64,000 nt of DNA. It comes from Aggregatilineales bacterium. GTDB lineage: Bacteria; Chloroflexota; Anaerolineae; Aggregatilineales; Ch27. Location of the stretch: positions 1 to 64,000 of the forward strand of contig JARKNX010000208.1 of the NCBI GenBank assembly GCA_029976025.1. The letters are read 5' to 3'. Of this stretch, positions 20,970 through 33,730 are shown piece after piece (position 1 is the stretch's first letter; the number at the start of each line of letters is the position of its first letter). Below the pieces are notes generated by a model. It saw only the letters and a program-made list of their open reading frames with translations. It did not search any database and was not told where the DNA came from. The translations under genes were made by a program, and so were the position numbers.

Positions 20970-21425
20970 TTATTGCTCGTCGCGGATGCGCACAGAGCCA
21001 GCGCGCGACTGCGTGCGACGGTGCACACGAATTGACAGCTCGGCTCGCCGAAGCTCCTGTCTGATAGCGGCTATCTCGTCCGGTGGCGGCCCCTTACGCA
21101 TCATTTCCTCGGCTCTGCGACGCGCAGCCTCCGCCAGCTCCAGGTTAATCTCCGACGAATGTTCTGCTATATCGGCCAGCACAATCACCTTTTCTGGCCG
21201 AATCTCCACAATCCCGCCATATACGACGAGGATTTCCTCCGTGCCGCCGCGCTTGATTCGCAACTCGCCAGCATCCAGCATGGTGAGCAAAGGCGTATGG
21301 CGCGGCAGAACACCCAGGACGCCTTCGCGCCCGGGAAGGATAACCATGTCAGCATCCGGGACGACCAGCACCCGTCGTTCCTGTGTAACCACTTCCACGT
21401 GAATAGGCATGTCGCCTCCAGGCAA
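20970..21425 (-). CDS. atpC: F0F1 ATP synthase subunit epsilon
   Basis: IHVEVVTQERRVLVVPDADMVILPGREGVLGVLPRHTPLLTML. Confidence 0.96.
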   Translation of the reverse strand: MPGGDMPIHVEVVTQERRVLVVPDADMVILPGREGVLGVLPRHTPLLTMLDAGELRIKRGGTEEILVVYGGIVEIRPEKVIVLADIAEHSSEINLELAEAARRRAEEMMRKGPPPDEIAAIRQELRRAELSIRVHRRTQSRAGSVRIRDEQ

Positions 21426-21433
21426 ATACGCCG

Positions 21434-22873
<1,440 letters not shown>

Positions 22874-23842
22874 CTACAGCGAAACCGCCATCTCTTCTTG
22901 CCGCATCTGGCTCACCACCTGCTCCGCCTGTCCTCGCAGAGCCTCCACGCCGCCCACGATATCCAGTATCTCGCTGGTAATCGCCAACTGCCGCGCTTTG
23001 TTGAAGCTAAGCTGCAGATCTGCCGCCAGCGCTTCGGCATTTTCAGAAGCGTTGCGCATCGCGATCATCCGCGCCGAGTGTTCGCTGGCCAGACTCTCCA
23101 GGATGGCCTGGTAAATCTGGAGCTGCGTGAACCGGGGCAGCATCTCATCCAGAATCTCCGAAGCCGACGGCTCATACAGGTATTCGCGCCCCTGCGTGGT
23201 AGCCGTTGGTTCCGCCTTGATATAACGCCGCGCCAGCGGCGATTCGACCTGGAACGGCTTCAGCGGCAGCAGGTTGATTACCACCGGCTTCTGGGTAAGT
23301 GTGTTAATGAAGTCGGTGTAGGCAATGAAGACCTGATCGGCGCGTCCGGTCAGAAATTCATCAATGATCGTCTGGGCAATAGGGCCGCAAGTTACGATCG
23401 ATGGTTCCGGCGGGAGATGGCTGAATTCCGAGACTATATCGGCCTTCAGTCGCCAAAGCATATCGCGCCCCTTGCGCCCGATCACGATCCAGCGGATCTG
23501 ACACCCGGGCGAGCATTGTTCAGAAGCAAACGTCGTCGCCGCCCGAACAATGTTGGTGTTATACGCGCCAGCCAGGCCGCGATCGCCGGAAATCAGGAGG
23601 ATGGTGATCTTCTGGCCGTTTGACCGCACCTGAAGCAGGGGGTGCAGCAGCGCCGTCGCCCCACCCTGCGAGGCGACATTCACCAGCACTTCCCACGCCT
23701 GCTGGGCATAGGCGCGGCTGGCCAGCGCCTGTTGCTGCGCTTTCCGTGACCGCGAAGCAGAAACCGCCTCCAGGGCACGAGTCACCTGGCCGATATTCTT
23801 GACGCTCTTGATACGATTGCGAATCTCTCGTACATTCGGCAT
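22874..23842 (-). CDS. atpG: F0F1 ATP synthase subunit gamma
   Basis: MPNVREIRNRIKSVKNIGQVTRALEAVSASRSRKAQQQ; SGDRGLAGAYNTNIVR. Confidence 0.97.
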   Translation of the reverse strand: MPNVREIRNRIKSVKNIGQVTRALEAVSASRSRKAQQQALASRAYAQQAWEVLVNVASQGGATALLHPLLQVRSNGQKITILLISGDRGLAGAYNTNIVRAATTFASEQCSPGCQIRWIVIGRKGRDMLWRLKADIVSEFSHLPPEPSIVTCGPIAQTIIDEFLTGRADQVFIAYTDFINTLTQKPVVINLLPLKPFQVESPLARRYIKAEPTATTQGREYLYEPSASEILDEMLPRFTQLQIYQAILESLASEHSARMIAMRNASENAEALAADLQLSFNKARQLAITSEILDIVGGVEALRGQAEQVVSQMRQEEMAVSL

Positions 23843-23851
23843 GGCCGTCCC

Positions 23852-25357
<1,506 letters not shown>

Positions 25358-25607
25358 ATGATCGTCCTCCCCGACAAGACACTCTGATCGGCGCTTAACA
25401 ACAACCAGGGGACAACCCCTATTTGACACTACCTGGAGACTATTCCCTCACCACTCTTCGCCACCAGCGAAGCTGCCCGGGTGAAGGATGCGTGCGTGAT
25501 TCTCCGGGTATTGGCGGAGATCGCGCTCATTTGAGAAGCCTGTCACTAAGTCTACTCTATAGGAGTGTTTCTGTCCACTTCCGCACCTGGCAAATTACCG
25601 GGAGTAA

Positions 25608-26513
25608 TTACCCCTCCCCCAGGTCCTCCGGGTCGCGCCCTCCCAGGCGGGACACCTTGCCGCCGCTGCCCAGGGCTACACTGCGCCGGTACGCGGCCCA
25701 TATCGCGCGGGAAAGCACCGTGCGCAGCCCCCCTTTCTCCAAATGATACAACGCTTCAGCAGATGTGCCACCAGGACTCGTCACCTGATTGCGCATAGAC
25801 GCAGGATGCTCTTCGGCAGCTATCGCATACGCCACCGAGCCGCGCACAGTCTGATAAACAAGCCGCTCAGCGATCTGGCGAGAAAAACCCAGGTGCACCC
25901 CGGCATCAATCATGGCTTCCATGAACAGAAACACGTAAGCGGGGCCTGTCCCGCTCAGGGCCGTCGCCATATCCAGATAGTCCTCATTATCGACGTACAC
26001 CTCGTCGCCCAGCGCGGAGAGGATAGCCCTGGCCTGAGCTATCTGCTGCTCGGGGACCTCCTGTGTAGAAGTCCATACAGTGATCCCCTGGCCAATGCGG
26101 GCCGGAGTATTCGGCATCGAGCGCACCACACGCCGGGCGCCGAAACCGGTGGCAATCTGCCGGATCGTCACACCAGCCATAATGCTCAGGACAAGCGCAG
26201 AGGGCGGCACATTGCCGTACAGGTCGATGAACACCTCCCCCAGCACCTGCGGCTTGATCGATATCACCAGAACATCGGCCTCTTTAGCCGCATCAGCGTT
26301 GCGACAGGTCCACCGCACGCCGTAGCGCGCTGCCAGTTCCCGGCAGCGCTCTTCTCGCGGCTCGGCGATCAGAATCTGCTCCGGTTCGAGCACCCTGCTG
26401 CCATTCAGCAGCCCGTTGATCATCGCTTCGGCCATCATACCGGCCCCTATAAATGTCATTTTGAAATTATCAAACACTGCACTGTCCTTTTCCAAAACCG
26501 ACCTTTCGGTCAT
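25608..26513 (-). CDS. proC: Pyrroline-5-carboxylate reductase
   Basis: MTFIGAGMMAEAMINGLL; ALSGTGPAYVFLFMEAMIDAGVHLGFSR; start may be 26513 or 26459. Confidence 0.95.
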   Translation of the reverse strand: MTERSVLEKDSAVFDNFKMTFIGAGMMAEAMINGLLNGSRVLEPEQILIAEPREERCRELAARYGVRWTCRNADAAKEADVLVISIKPQVLGEVFIDLYGNVPPSALVLSIMAGVTIRQIATGFGARRVVRSMPNTPARIGQGITVWTSTQEVPEQQIAQARAILSALGDEVYVDNEDYLDMATALSGTGPAYVFLFMEAMIDAGVHLGFSRQIAERLVYQTVRGSVAYAIAAEEHPASMRNQVTSPGGTSAEALYHLEKGGLRTVLSRAIWAAYRRSVALGSGGKVSRLGGRDPEDLGEG

Positions 26514-26527
26514 CTTCTTTGAATCTG

Positions 26528-27694
26528 CTATGTCAGGTGTGGAAAAGCTGCGGGCCACTGTCGGGCGAAAGCCTCCAGCCGGGAGCGATCCACACGCACC
26601 CCTGTCCCTGCGCCATCCGGCACCGCAATCGTGCTATGTTCGCCCAGCACAAACGGCGGTTCGGTCAGATCAGGGTCATAATAGCGGCTGGTCGCCGAAA
26701 GATCGCTGGGCAGCGTCACCCCGGGCAGGGACGCCACCGCCAGATTCTGGGCGCGCCCGATTCCTGTCTCCAGCATCCCGCCAACCCAGAGCGGGACACC
26801 CTCATCATAACAGAGCTTGTGAACGGCACACGCTTCGGTCAAGCCCCCCACCCGCGGCGGCTTCAGGTTGATAATCTGGCAGGCCCCCAGCTCCAGAGCC
26901 AGGCGCACATCATTGGCGCACAAAATACTCTCATCAAGGCAGATCGGCGTCTTCAAAAGCTGCTGGAGCTTGCTGTGCTCATAAATATCGTCGTATCCCA
27001 GCGGTTGCTCAAGCATGAGAAGATCAAAGCGATCCAGCTCGGCCAGGTGATCTGCATCCTGTAGTGTGTACGCGCTGTTAGCGTCCAGCATGAGCATGAT
27101 ATCAGGGAACACTCCTCGGACCACTGCAGCCAGCTCAACATCCCATCCCGGCGCAATCTTGAGCTTGATCCGCCTATAACCTTCACCCAGGCGTTTCTCG
27201 ATAATCGCCAGCGTATCGTCAATTGTGGGCTGGATGCCGATGCTCACCCCCACGCTGGCCTCAGCCCGCCGGGGCGCATCCAGCGGATGCTGCTCCCACA
27301 ACAGATCGGCCAGGGCTACCCCGCGCGCCTGAGCAAAAAGCTCCCATACCGCTCCCTCCAACGCCGCCTTGGTCAGCGGATGCCCGCGCACGCCGGCCAT
27401 TAACGGCACTACATCGGAAGGGGCGCTGATCGATTGCCCCAGCAGCCGCGGGATTAGAAAATGCTCCAGGATATGCTCGGCCGTGCCCACTGTTTCATAG
27501 CTATATCCTGCTTCATAGACGGCGGTACATTCCCCCCACCCGACCCACTCGCCAGATCGCATCTCCACCACCAGCACAGGCCGGATAGCTTCCAGCCCGA
27601 AGCTCGTTCGCAGAGGCTCCACCAGCGACATGACGACTTTGTGAATGGCGATTGAGTCGATCGTAAGCGCAGTCTGGGAAGGGGATGTACTCAT
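26528..27694 (-). CDS. Enolase-superfamily protein, o-succinylbenzoate synthase / N-acylamino acid racemase (OSBS/NSAR) type
   Basis: RRIKLKIAPGWD (KxK), LMLDANSAYTL, LMLEQPLGYDD, CLDESI, INLKPPRVGGL, GGMLETGIGRAQNLAVASLPG. Confidence 0.92.
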   Translation of the reverse strand: MSTSPSQTALTIDSIAIHKVVMSLVEPLRTSFGLEAIRPVLVVEMRSGEWVGWGECTAVYEAGYSYETVGTAEHILEHFLIPRLLGQSISAPSDVVPLMAGVRGHPLTKAALEGAVWELFAQARGVALADLLWEQHPLDAPRRAEASVGVSIGIQPTIDDTLAIIEKRLGEGYRRIKLKIAPGWDVELAAVVRGVFPDIMLMLDANSAYTLQDADHLAELDRFDLLMLEQPLGYDDIYEHSKLQQLLKTPICLDESILCANDVRLALELGACQIINLKPPRVGGLTEACAVHKLCYDEGVPLWVGGMLETGIGRAQNLAVASLPGVTLPSDLSATSRYYDPDLTEPPFVLGEHSTIAVPDGAGTGVRVDRSRLEAFARQWPAAFPHLT

Positions 27695-27701
27695 AGCCGG
27701 C

Positions 27702-28601
27702 TCAATTCTGGTTGAAGGAGCGATCGATCTGGCGCAGACTGCTTTCCAGGCTGCAGACGTAGAAACTGCGCACGCGGCCCTGATACGGCTCGTTCAGGAA
27801 ATCGGTCAGCAGGAATCCATTGTCCAGCACAAGACTGAAGACCATCTGGCTGTGTTCCCGCCACGCTCTGGCTAATGCAGGCTCACCCTGCTCGATTCGG
27901 CGGTAGTATGATGGAACCTCAATCAGCCCCAGGACAGACTCCGGCTCAACAAATTCGCTACTCGGCTCCGGTAGCATATGCTGGCCGAGAGTCGTGGGGT
28001 TCAGGATACGGACTCCTCCGTCGAGGTACTGTTCAAGCGTCAAGGGCCGGCGTCCGCCTTTCATGCGTTCCCTGGCGCGCGAGCCGGTCAGCCACCAGTC
28101 CGCCTGGAAGTGACCGCCGGAGCCGGGCGGCACTGCATCACCCTCCGCACCATAGAAGGACGGGTAATAACGGGATACAACAGCGCCGACCTTCCGCAGA
28201 CTGATATTCGCGCTTTCGCCGTGCAGAGGATCGAACACCCATGTCATGAGGCGGATACCCCGCCGGCTGCAGAACTCATACTCCGCTGCTTTGAGTCGGG
28301 TGCCAATCCCCTGGTTGCGGTAAGGCTCCAGCACAACAGCCCATCGCGAATGCATCTGCAGGTTAGCCATCGCTGGCCGCGTCTCATCATTAGATGCCGT
28401 GCCCAGAAAGGCCACCGCGCCGCCCACAAGCGTTTCATCGTCGAAAGCTCCCAGCACCAGCCCCCCATTATGCGCTATTGCCATAAGCATCTGCGCCTGG
28501 ATCAGCTCATCCGCGGCATCTCCCCAGACTGTGCGCTGAATATGTTCCAGCGCGGCCATATCTCCCCCATGAGTCAGGGGGCGTATTGTGATGGTCGTCA
28601 T
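27702..28601 (-). CDS. GNAT-family acetyltransferase (COG3375-like)
   Basis: RWAVVLEPYRNQGIGTRLKAAEYEFCSRRGIRLMTWVFDPLHGESANISLRKVGAV. Confidence 0.85.
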   Translation of the reverse strand: MTTITIRPLTHGGDMAALEHIQRTVWGDAADELIQAQMLMAIAHNGGLVLGAFDDETLVGGAVAFLGTASNDETRPAMANLQMHSRWAVVLEPYRNQGIGTRLKAAEYEFCSRRGIRLMTWVFDPLHGESANISLRKVGAVVSRYYPSFYGAEGDAVPPGSGGHFQADWWLTGSRARERMKGGRRPLTLEQYLDGGVRILNPTTLGQHMLPEPSSEFVEPESVLGLIEVPSYYRRIEQGEPALARAWREHSQMVFSLVLDNGFLLTDFLNEPYQGRVRSFYVCSLESSLRQIDRSFNQN

Positions 28602-28621
28602 CGTTGCTATCTTCTCCGGTC

Positions 28622-29584
28622 CTAAACTCCACGCGGGCGGCGCCGGCGGAATAAAAACTGAAGCAGCTCCACTGTATAGCGGCGCCCGGGCATATACTGC
28701 ATCAACGTTTCTTCAAAGCGCACCGGGCGAATCCCGAACAGATCAGACATATTATTCAGGCCAGTTGTGCGGTGGGCGGCAAGTATGTCAAACCACTGCA
28801 GCGTGACCGGCCACCGCCGGAACATTCTCCCCATCATCCGCGTGAGGAAACGGACATTATAAGTGGGGAGCGACACCACCGATCGGGGCGCGCCAGATAC
28901 GCGCATCACAGTGCGCACCATCTCCTCGAACGAAATATATTCCGGCCCGCCTACCTCCAGCACCCGATCGACGGCCTCAAGGCTCTCCACACAACTGACC
29001 AGCGCCGCCGCCAGATCGTGAATATGCAAAGGGTGCAGCAGATTCTCGCCCTGTCCTGGCTGGATGAACAACACCGGGTTAGTTCGCAGCAGCATAGCCA
29101 GATTGTTCACAAACCGGTCCTGTTCGCCAAACAAGAGGCCGCTGCGCACAATCGTATAAGGGACGCCGCACGCGCGCACCGATTCTTCCACCAGTCCCTT
29201 GGCGCGATACAGCGAATATGCCGACGCTGGCGAAGCGCCAAGATGACTCATAACGATCAGACGGCCGATACGCGCCTGCCGCGCCGCCTGTATAAGCAGG
29301 TCTGTGCCCCCGACATCCACCCGCTCCAGATCGCGAAGTCGGCCCCACCATTGTGCGCTGGCCAGGTGAAAGACTGTATGCACCCCCCGCATGGCGCTCA
29401 CCAGATCGTCCAGCTCGTAGGGGCTTCCGGATGCAACCTCGACGGGCAGATTACCCCAGGGGAGCCGCCCCACTCCCCCGCCAGCCGGGCCTGGGCTGAA
29501 GATACGCACCGGCCATCCGGCTCCCACCAGTCCGGGAACGAGATGCCGTCCAACAAAACCCGTGGAGCCAGTCACCAGAATCAT
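28622..29584 (-). CDS. NAD(P)H-binding SDR-like protein (complex I NDUFA9/NmrA-like)
   Basis: MILVTGSTGFVGRHLVPGLVGAGWPVRIFSPG Rossmann motif; start trimmed from ORF start 29605. Confidence 0.85.
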   Translation of the reverse strand: MILVTGSTGFVGRHLVPGLVGAGWPVRIFSPGPAGGGVGRLPWGNLPVEVASGSPYELDDLVSAMRGVHTVFHLASAQWWGRLRDLERVDVGGTDLLIQAARQARIGRLIVMSHLGASPASAYSLYRAKGLVEESVRACGVPYTIVRSGLLFGEQDRFVNNLAMLLRTNPVLFIQPGQGENLLHPLHIHDLAAALVSCVESLEAVDRVLEVGGPEYISFEEMVRTVMRVSGAPRSVVSLPTYNVRFLTRMMGRMFRRWPVTLQWFDILAAHRTTGLNNMSDLFGIRPVRFEETLMQYMPGRRYTVELLQFLFRRRRPRGV

Positions 29585-29799
29585 GGGGCGGATTATACCA
29601 TGCAAGCTCTCAAGTACGATGACCGACGCCGCAGCCCCTCATTCAACTCGTGAAATATAACGGCAGTATCATAGATGTTCCCGCGCCACCTTTGACGCTC
29701 AGCGGGGTTATAACTTCGTGTATAATCTGGCAACTATTGCTCAGGCCGGGTGAGCCTGACATTCACCGTATCTGGCTAATCGATCTGGAGGACATAAGC

Positions 29800-31044
29800 G
29801 TGGAAAGACGTCGCGTGGTTGTGACCGGCATGGGCATTCTCAGCCCTATCGGCAACACCGTGGAAGAAGCCTGGAACAGCGCCGCCAACGGAATCAGCGG
29901 CATTGATTACCTGACCCTCTTCGATACATCTGATCTGCCCGTGATCTTCGGGGGGGAAGTGCGCAATTTCGACGGGGTAGAGCTTTTTGGCCGGCGCGAG
30001 GCACGGCGGATGGATCGTTTCACGCAATTCGCGTGTGAAGCCACGCGCCAGGCGATAGAAGACGCGGGGCTTCAGGTAACCGACGAAAATCGCTATGATA
30101 TCGGAGCGATCATCGGAACCGGTATCGGCGGCATCTGGTCCATGATTGACGGGCTAGAAACGCTGCGAGACAAAGGGCACCGCAATATCAGCCCGCTACT
30201 TGTGCCGATGATGATCCCCGACAGCGCCTCCGGCAAAGTTTCGATTCTGTGGGGGCTGCGCGGCCCTAACATGGCCCTCTCAACTGCCTGCGCTTCTTCA
30301 AATAACGCGATCGGCGAAGCCACTGAGATGATCAGGCGAGGGGCGGCGGAAGTCATGATCGCCGGGGCCTCCGAGGCGGCGCTGTGCCAGGTGGCTATGG
30401 CTTCCTTCAACAACATGACGGCAATCTCCCGTCGGAATGACGACCCCAAAGCGGCTTCACGCCCCTTCGATCGCGATCGCGACGGCTTCGTAGTCAGTGA
30501 GGGGTGCGCTGTTCTGGTTCTGGAATCGCTTGAGTACGCCACAGCGCGCGGCGCGCACATTTACGGTGAGGTGCTCGGTTACGCCAGCACGTCCGATGCC
30601 TTCCATGTCACAGCGCCGCTGGAGGAGGGAGACGGCGCGCGCGTAGCCATGCTCAAGGCGCTGAAGGATGCTGGCCTGACCGCGGCGGACATTGACTACA
30701 TCAACGCGCACGGCACCAGCACGCCGCTGAACGATATCAGCGAAACAAAAGCCATTAAGGGCGCGTTTGGCGAGCAGGCCTACCGGGTCCCGATCAGCTC
30801 GACCAAATCAGTGACCGGCCATCTGATGGGCGCGGCGGGCGCCGTCGAAGCAATTCTGTGCCTCAAGGCGATGGAGAATCAGTTCATCCCACCGACTATC
30901 AACCTGGACAATCCACAGGAAGAATGCGATCTCAACTACACACCACACCAGGGCGTCGGCGCGCGTCTCGACAGGATCATGAGCAACGCCTTCGGCTTCG
31001 GTGGCCATAATGCAGTGCTGATCTTTGGTCGATATCACGAATAA
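29800..31044 (+). CDS. fabF: Beta-ketoacyl-ACP synthase II
   Basis: GTG start after GGAGG; RRRVVVTGMGILSPIGNTVEEAW; STACASSNNAIGEA; NAHGTSTPLND; SVTGHLMGAAGAVEAI. Confidence 0.96.
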   Translation: MERRRVVVTGMGILSPIGNTVEEAWNSAANGISGIDYLTLFDTSDLPVIFGGEVRNFDGVELFGRREARRMDRFTQFACEATRQAIEDAGLQVTDENRYDIGAIIGTGIGGIWSMIDGLETLRDKGHRNISPLLVPMMIPDSASGKVSILWGLRGPNMALSTACASSNNAIGEATEMIRRGAAEVMIAGASEAALCQVAMASFNNMTAISRRNDDPKAASRPFDRDRDGFVVSEGCAVLVLESLEYATARGAHIYGEVLGYASTSDAFHVTAPLEEGDGARVAMLKALKDAGLTAADIDYINAHGTSTPLNDISETKAIKGAFGEQAYRVPISSTKSVTGHLMGAAGAVEAILCLKAMENQFIPPTINLDNPQEECDLNYTPHQGVGARLDRIMSNAFGFGGHNAVLIFGRYHE

Positions 31045-32216
31045 TGGCAACTAACCATCAGGCGTCTGCTCCGCGCTACGCACACATCACCGGCTGGGGC
31101 ATGGCGGTCCCTGAGCGCGTCCTGACTAATCTCGATCTTGAAGCGATCGTGGACACGTCGGATGAATGGATCAGAGAGCGCACCGGGATTCGCGAGCGGC
31201 GTATCGCGGCGGAAAAAGAGACAACCGCCACCCTGGGCATTACTGCTGCCCGCCGGGCGCTGGAAGTGGCAAATGCCCTGCCATCGAAACTCGATCTGGT
31301 CATCGTGGCAACTTCAACGCCGGAGCACATCTTCCCCAGCACTGCCAGCCTGATCCAGGATGCGCTGGGGGCTTCATCCGCCGGCGCGTTCGACCTGAGC
31401 GCTGCCTGTACCGGCTTCATCTATGCTCTGGATATGGCTGCCCAGGCGATCCGCTCCGGGAGCATAGAAATGGCTCTGGTTATCGGCGCGGAAACTATGA
31501 GCCGCCTGCTGGACTGGGAAGATCGCGGCACGTGCATTCTTTTTGGCGATGGGGCGGGCGCCGTGGTGTTGCAGGCGAGCAGCGTACCGGGGGGACTGCT
31601 ATCGACTGTGCTGCGATCGGACGGCTCCGGGCGCGATCTGCTCGCCGCGCCGACGGTTGGGAGCAAAGATGCCTACGCGCCGGAAGCCGGCCTGGAACAT
31701 AACATCGCCATGCACAAAATGACGATGAATGGGCGGGAAGTCTTCCGCTTCGCCACCCGCGTGATGAAAGAGAGCATCCCGGAGGCTGTTGCGCGGGCCG
31801 GCCTGACAATGAATGACGTGGACTGGATCGTGCCGCACCAGGCAAATCAGCGAATTATCGAACACGCTGCCCGGAGCCTGGATATTCCCCTGGAAAAGTT
31901 CATTTCCAACGTCGAGCGTTTCGGGAACACGTCCGCGGCATCCATCCCGATCGCCCTGTGCGAGGCCGCCGAAGCGGGCCGTATCAAGGCCGATCAGATA
32001 CTGGTGCTCGTCGGGTTCGGTGCTGGCCTTGCCTGGGGTTCCATGGTCATTAAATGGGGTATCGCGGAACCGCCGGAGCCTACCCGCCGCAATCGCTACC
32101 AGCGGCAGGTGGCTTATACCTTCGCCAGACAGCGCTCCCGGCTGGCCCGGACGCTGCGCCGGATCGGCGCCTGGATTCAGCGGACGCCGCTGCGCCGGCT
32201 GCTGCCGCCAGAGTGA
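31044..32216 (+). CDS. fabH: Beta-ketoacyl-ACP synthase III
   Basis: DEWIRERTGIRERRIA; DLSAACTGFIYALDMA; IVPHQANQRIIEHAARSL; GNTSAASIPIAL. Confidence 0.96.
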   Translation: MATNHQASAPRYAHITGWGMAVPERVLTNLDLEAIVDTSDEWIRERTGIRERRIAAEKETTATLGITAARRALEVANALPSKLDLVIVATSTPEHIFPSTASLIQDALGASSAGAFDLSAACTGFIYALDMAAQAIRSGSIEMALVIGAETMSRLLDWEDRGTCILFGDGAGAVVLQASSVPGGLLSTVLRSDGSGRDLLAAPTVGSKDAYAPEAGLEHNIAMHKMTMNGREVFRFATRVMKESIPEAVARAGLTMNDVDWIVPHQANQRIIEHAARSLDIPLEKFISNVERFGNTSAASIPIALCEAAEAGRIKADQILVLVGFGAGLAWGSMVIKWGIAEPPEPTRRNRYQRQVAYTFARQRSRLARTLRRIGAWIQRTPLRRLLPPE

Positions 32217-32263
32217 CCGGCGGCAGGCTATCGCAGCACTACATTCGGCTGGCCGGTATAGCT

Positions 32264-32300
32264 CAAAAAAGGAGACAGGGGGGCCTGTCTCCTTATCTTT
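32264..32300. terminator. Bidirectional intrinsic terminator
   Basis: Perfect 9-bp stem GGAGACAGG-GGGG-CCTGTCTCC flanked by AAAAAA and TTATCTTT between convergent fabH and tyrS. Confidence 0.85.
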
Positions 32301-32311
32301 ACGGGAGGGCA

Positions 32312-33559
32312 TCAGGCCTTCTCAAGGCGGACGAATTTACGCTTGCCCACCTGAAGCACCGCTGGCAGACTGTCCGGCGCAATCTCCGCCGCGATATCAT
32401 CAATCTGAGCGCCATCGATGCGGACGCCTCCGTTCTGGATCAGCCGCCGGGCGTCGCCTTTGGAGGCGACCATCTGGAGGCGTGCCAGCAGGTCCACAAC
32501 CCGCTCAGTTTCGCTCAGCATTTCTACCGCGATATCGTCCGGCACGCCGCGCTCCTGAAACTTGCGGATGAAATCCTGCTCAGCCATCTGAGCCGCCCTG
32601 GCATCGTGAAAGATCGTCACGATTTCGCGTGCCAGCCGCATCTTGGCGTCACGCGGGTGCAGGCTGCCATCGGCTAACTTAGCTTCGAGATCTTTAAGCT
32701 GCCCCGGTGTCCAGCCCAGGATCAGCTTGTAGTAGATGGGCATGGCCTTATCCGGCACGCTCATTACTTTGCCGTACATATCTTCCGGCGGAGCCATGAT
32801 CGGGATATGGTTGCCGAGGCTCTTGCTCATCTTAATCTCGCCATCAGTCCCGGGGAGACTCTCGCCCATGATGACGCCTACCTGCGGGCGCTGCCCCAGA
32901 GCCTGCTGGAGCTTCCGCCCGGCCACAACGATATTGAAGAGCTGATCCTGCCCGCCCACCTGCACATCAGTTTCCTGCGCCACCGCATCATAGGCCTGCA
33001 TCAGCGCGTAGAACATCTCATGCAGGTAGATCGCCTCCCCGGCGTCCAGACGCTTGCGGAAGTTCTCCCGCGCCAGGAACTGCTGAACGGTGAAGTTGCT
33101 CCCCAGCCGGATAATGTCGGCAAAGTCCAGCCCGGCAAGCCACTCGTCATTGAAGCGCACCCGTGTCTTATTCCGATCCAGAATCTTGAAGCCCTGTTCA
33201 GCGTATGTCTGAGCGTTGTGGCGCACCGCTTCTGGCGTGAGTTGTTCGCGGGTGCTGTCCTTATCAGAAGGGTCGCCGATCAGACTGGTAAAGGTCCCAA
33301 TCAGGAAGGTGACATCGTGCCCCAGGTCCTGAAACTGGCGCAGTTTGCGCATGGTGATCGTGTGTCCCAGGTGTAGATCGGTCGTGCGCGGATCGTAACC
33401 ACAATAGACACGCAGGGGGCGCCCATCCTTCTCAGCTTCGATCAGACGCTGCCGGAGTTCCTGGCGCATGATCTCCTTAGTCTGAGGGTCGCCATATTCG
33501 GCTCCCTGCATGAGGAGATCGACCTGTTCATCTATCGTGAGCTTATCCGTTGCAGACAT
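32312..33559 (-). CDS. tyrS: Tyrosyl-tRNA synthetase
   Basis: RVYCGYDPRTTDLHLGHTITMRKLRQFQDLGHDVTFLIG; KMSKSLGNHI; C-terminal S4-like domain; start MSATDKL (ORF open to 33586). Confidence 0.96.
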   Translation of the reverse strand: MSATDKLTIDEQVDLLMQGAEYGDPQTKEIMRQELRQRLIEAEKDGRPLRVYCGYDPRTTDLHLGHTITMRKLRQFQDLGHDVTFLIGTFTSLIGDPSDKDSTREQLTPEAVRHNAQTYAEQGFKILDRNKTRVRFNDEWLAGLDFADIIRLGSNFTVQQFLARENFRKRLDAGEAIYLHEMFYALMQAYDAVAQETDVQVGGQDQLFNIVVAGRKLQQALGQRPQVGVIMGESLPGTDGEIKMSKSLGNHIPIMAPPEDMYGKVMSVPDKAMPIYYKLILGWTPGQLKDLEAKLADGSLHPRDAKMRLAREIVTIFHDARAAQMAEQDFIRKFQERGVPDDIAVEMLSETERVVDLLARLQMVASKGDARRLIQNGGVRIDGAQIDDIAAEIAPDSLPAVLQVGKRKFVRLEKA

Positions 33560-33634
33560 GGCCTTCCTGTTCCTTATGCTACGCAAACCGCGCGGAAATA
33601 ACCGTATTATAGCATGGCCGTCACCGGACTTACA

Positions 33635-33663
33635 TTGTCAAGCGTCCGCGGGCGCACTATAAT
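33635..33663 (+). promoter_or_regulatory. Sigma70-type promoter for alaS
   Basis: TTGTCA-17 nt-TATAAT. Confidence 0.7.
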
Positions 33664-33730
33664 CTCCCCCACCTCTCAATAGAGATTTGAGGTTGCTTGC
33701 GCCGACAGATATACGAGGAACAGCACCCCC

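Noticed and set aside
33664-33730. T-box riboswitch before alaS
   Set aside because: The leader between the predicted promoter and ATG is only about 65 nt, too short, and no T-box core sequence is visible.
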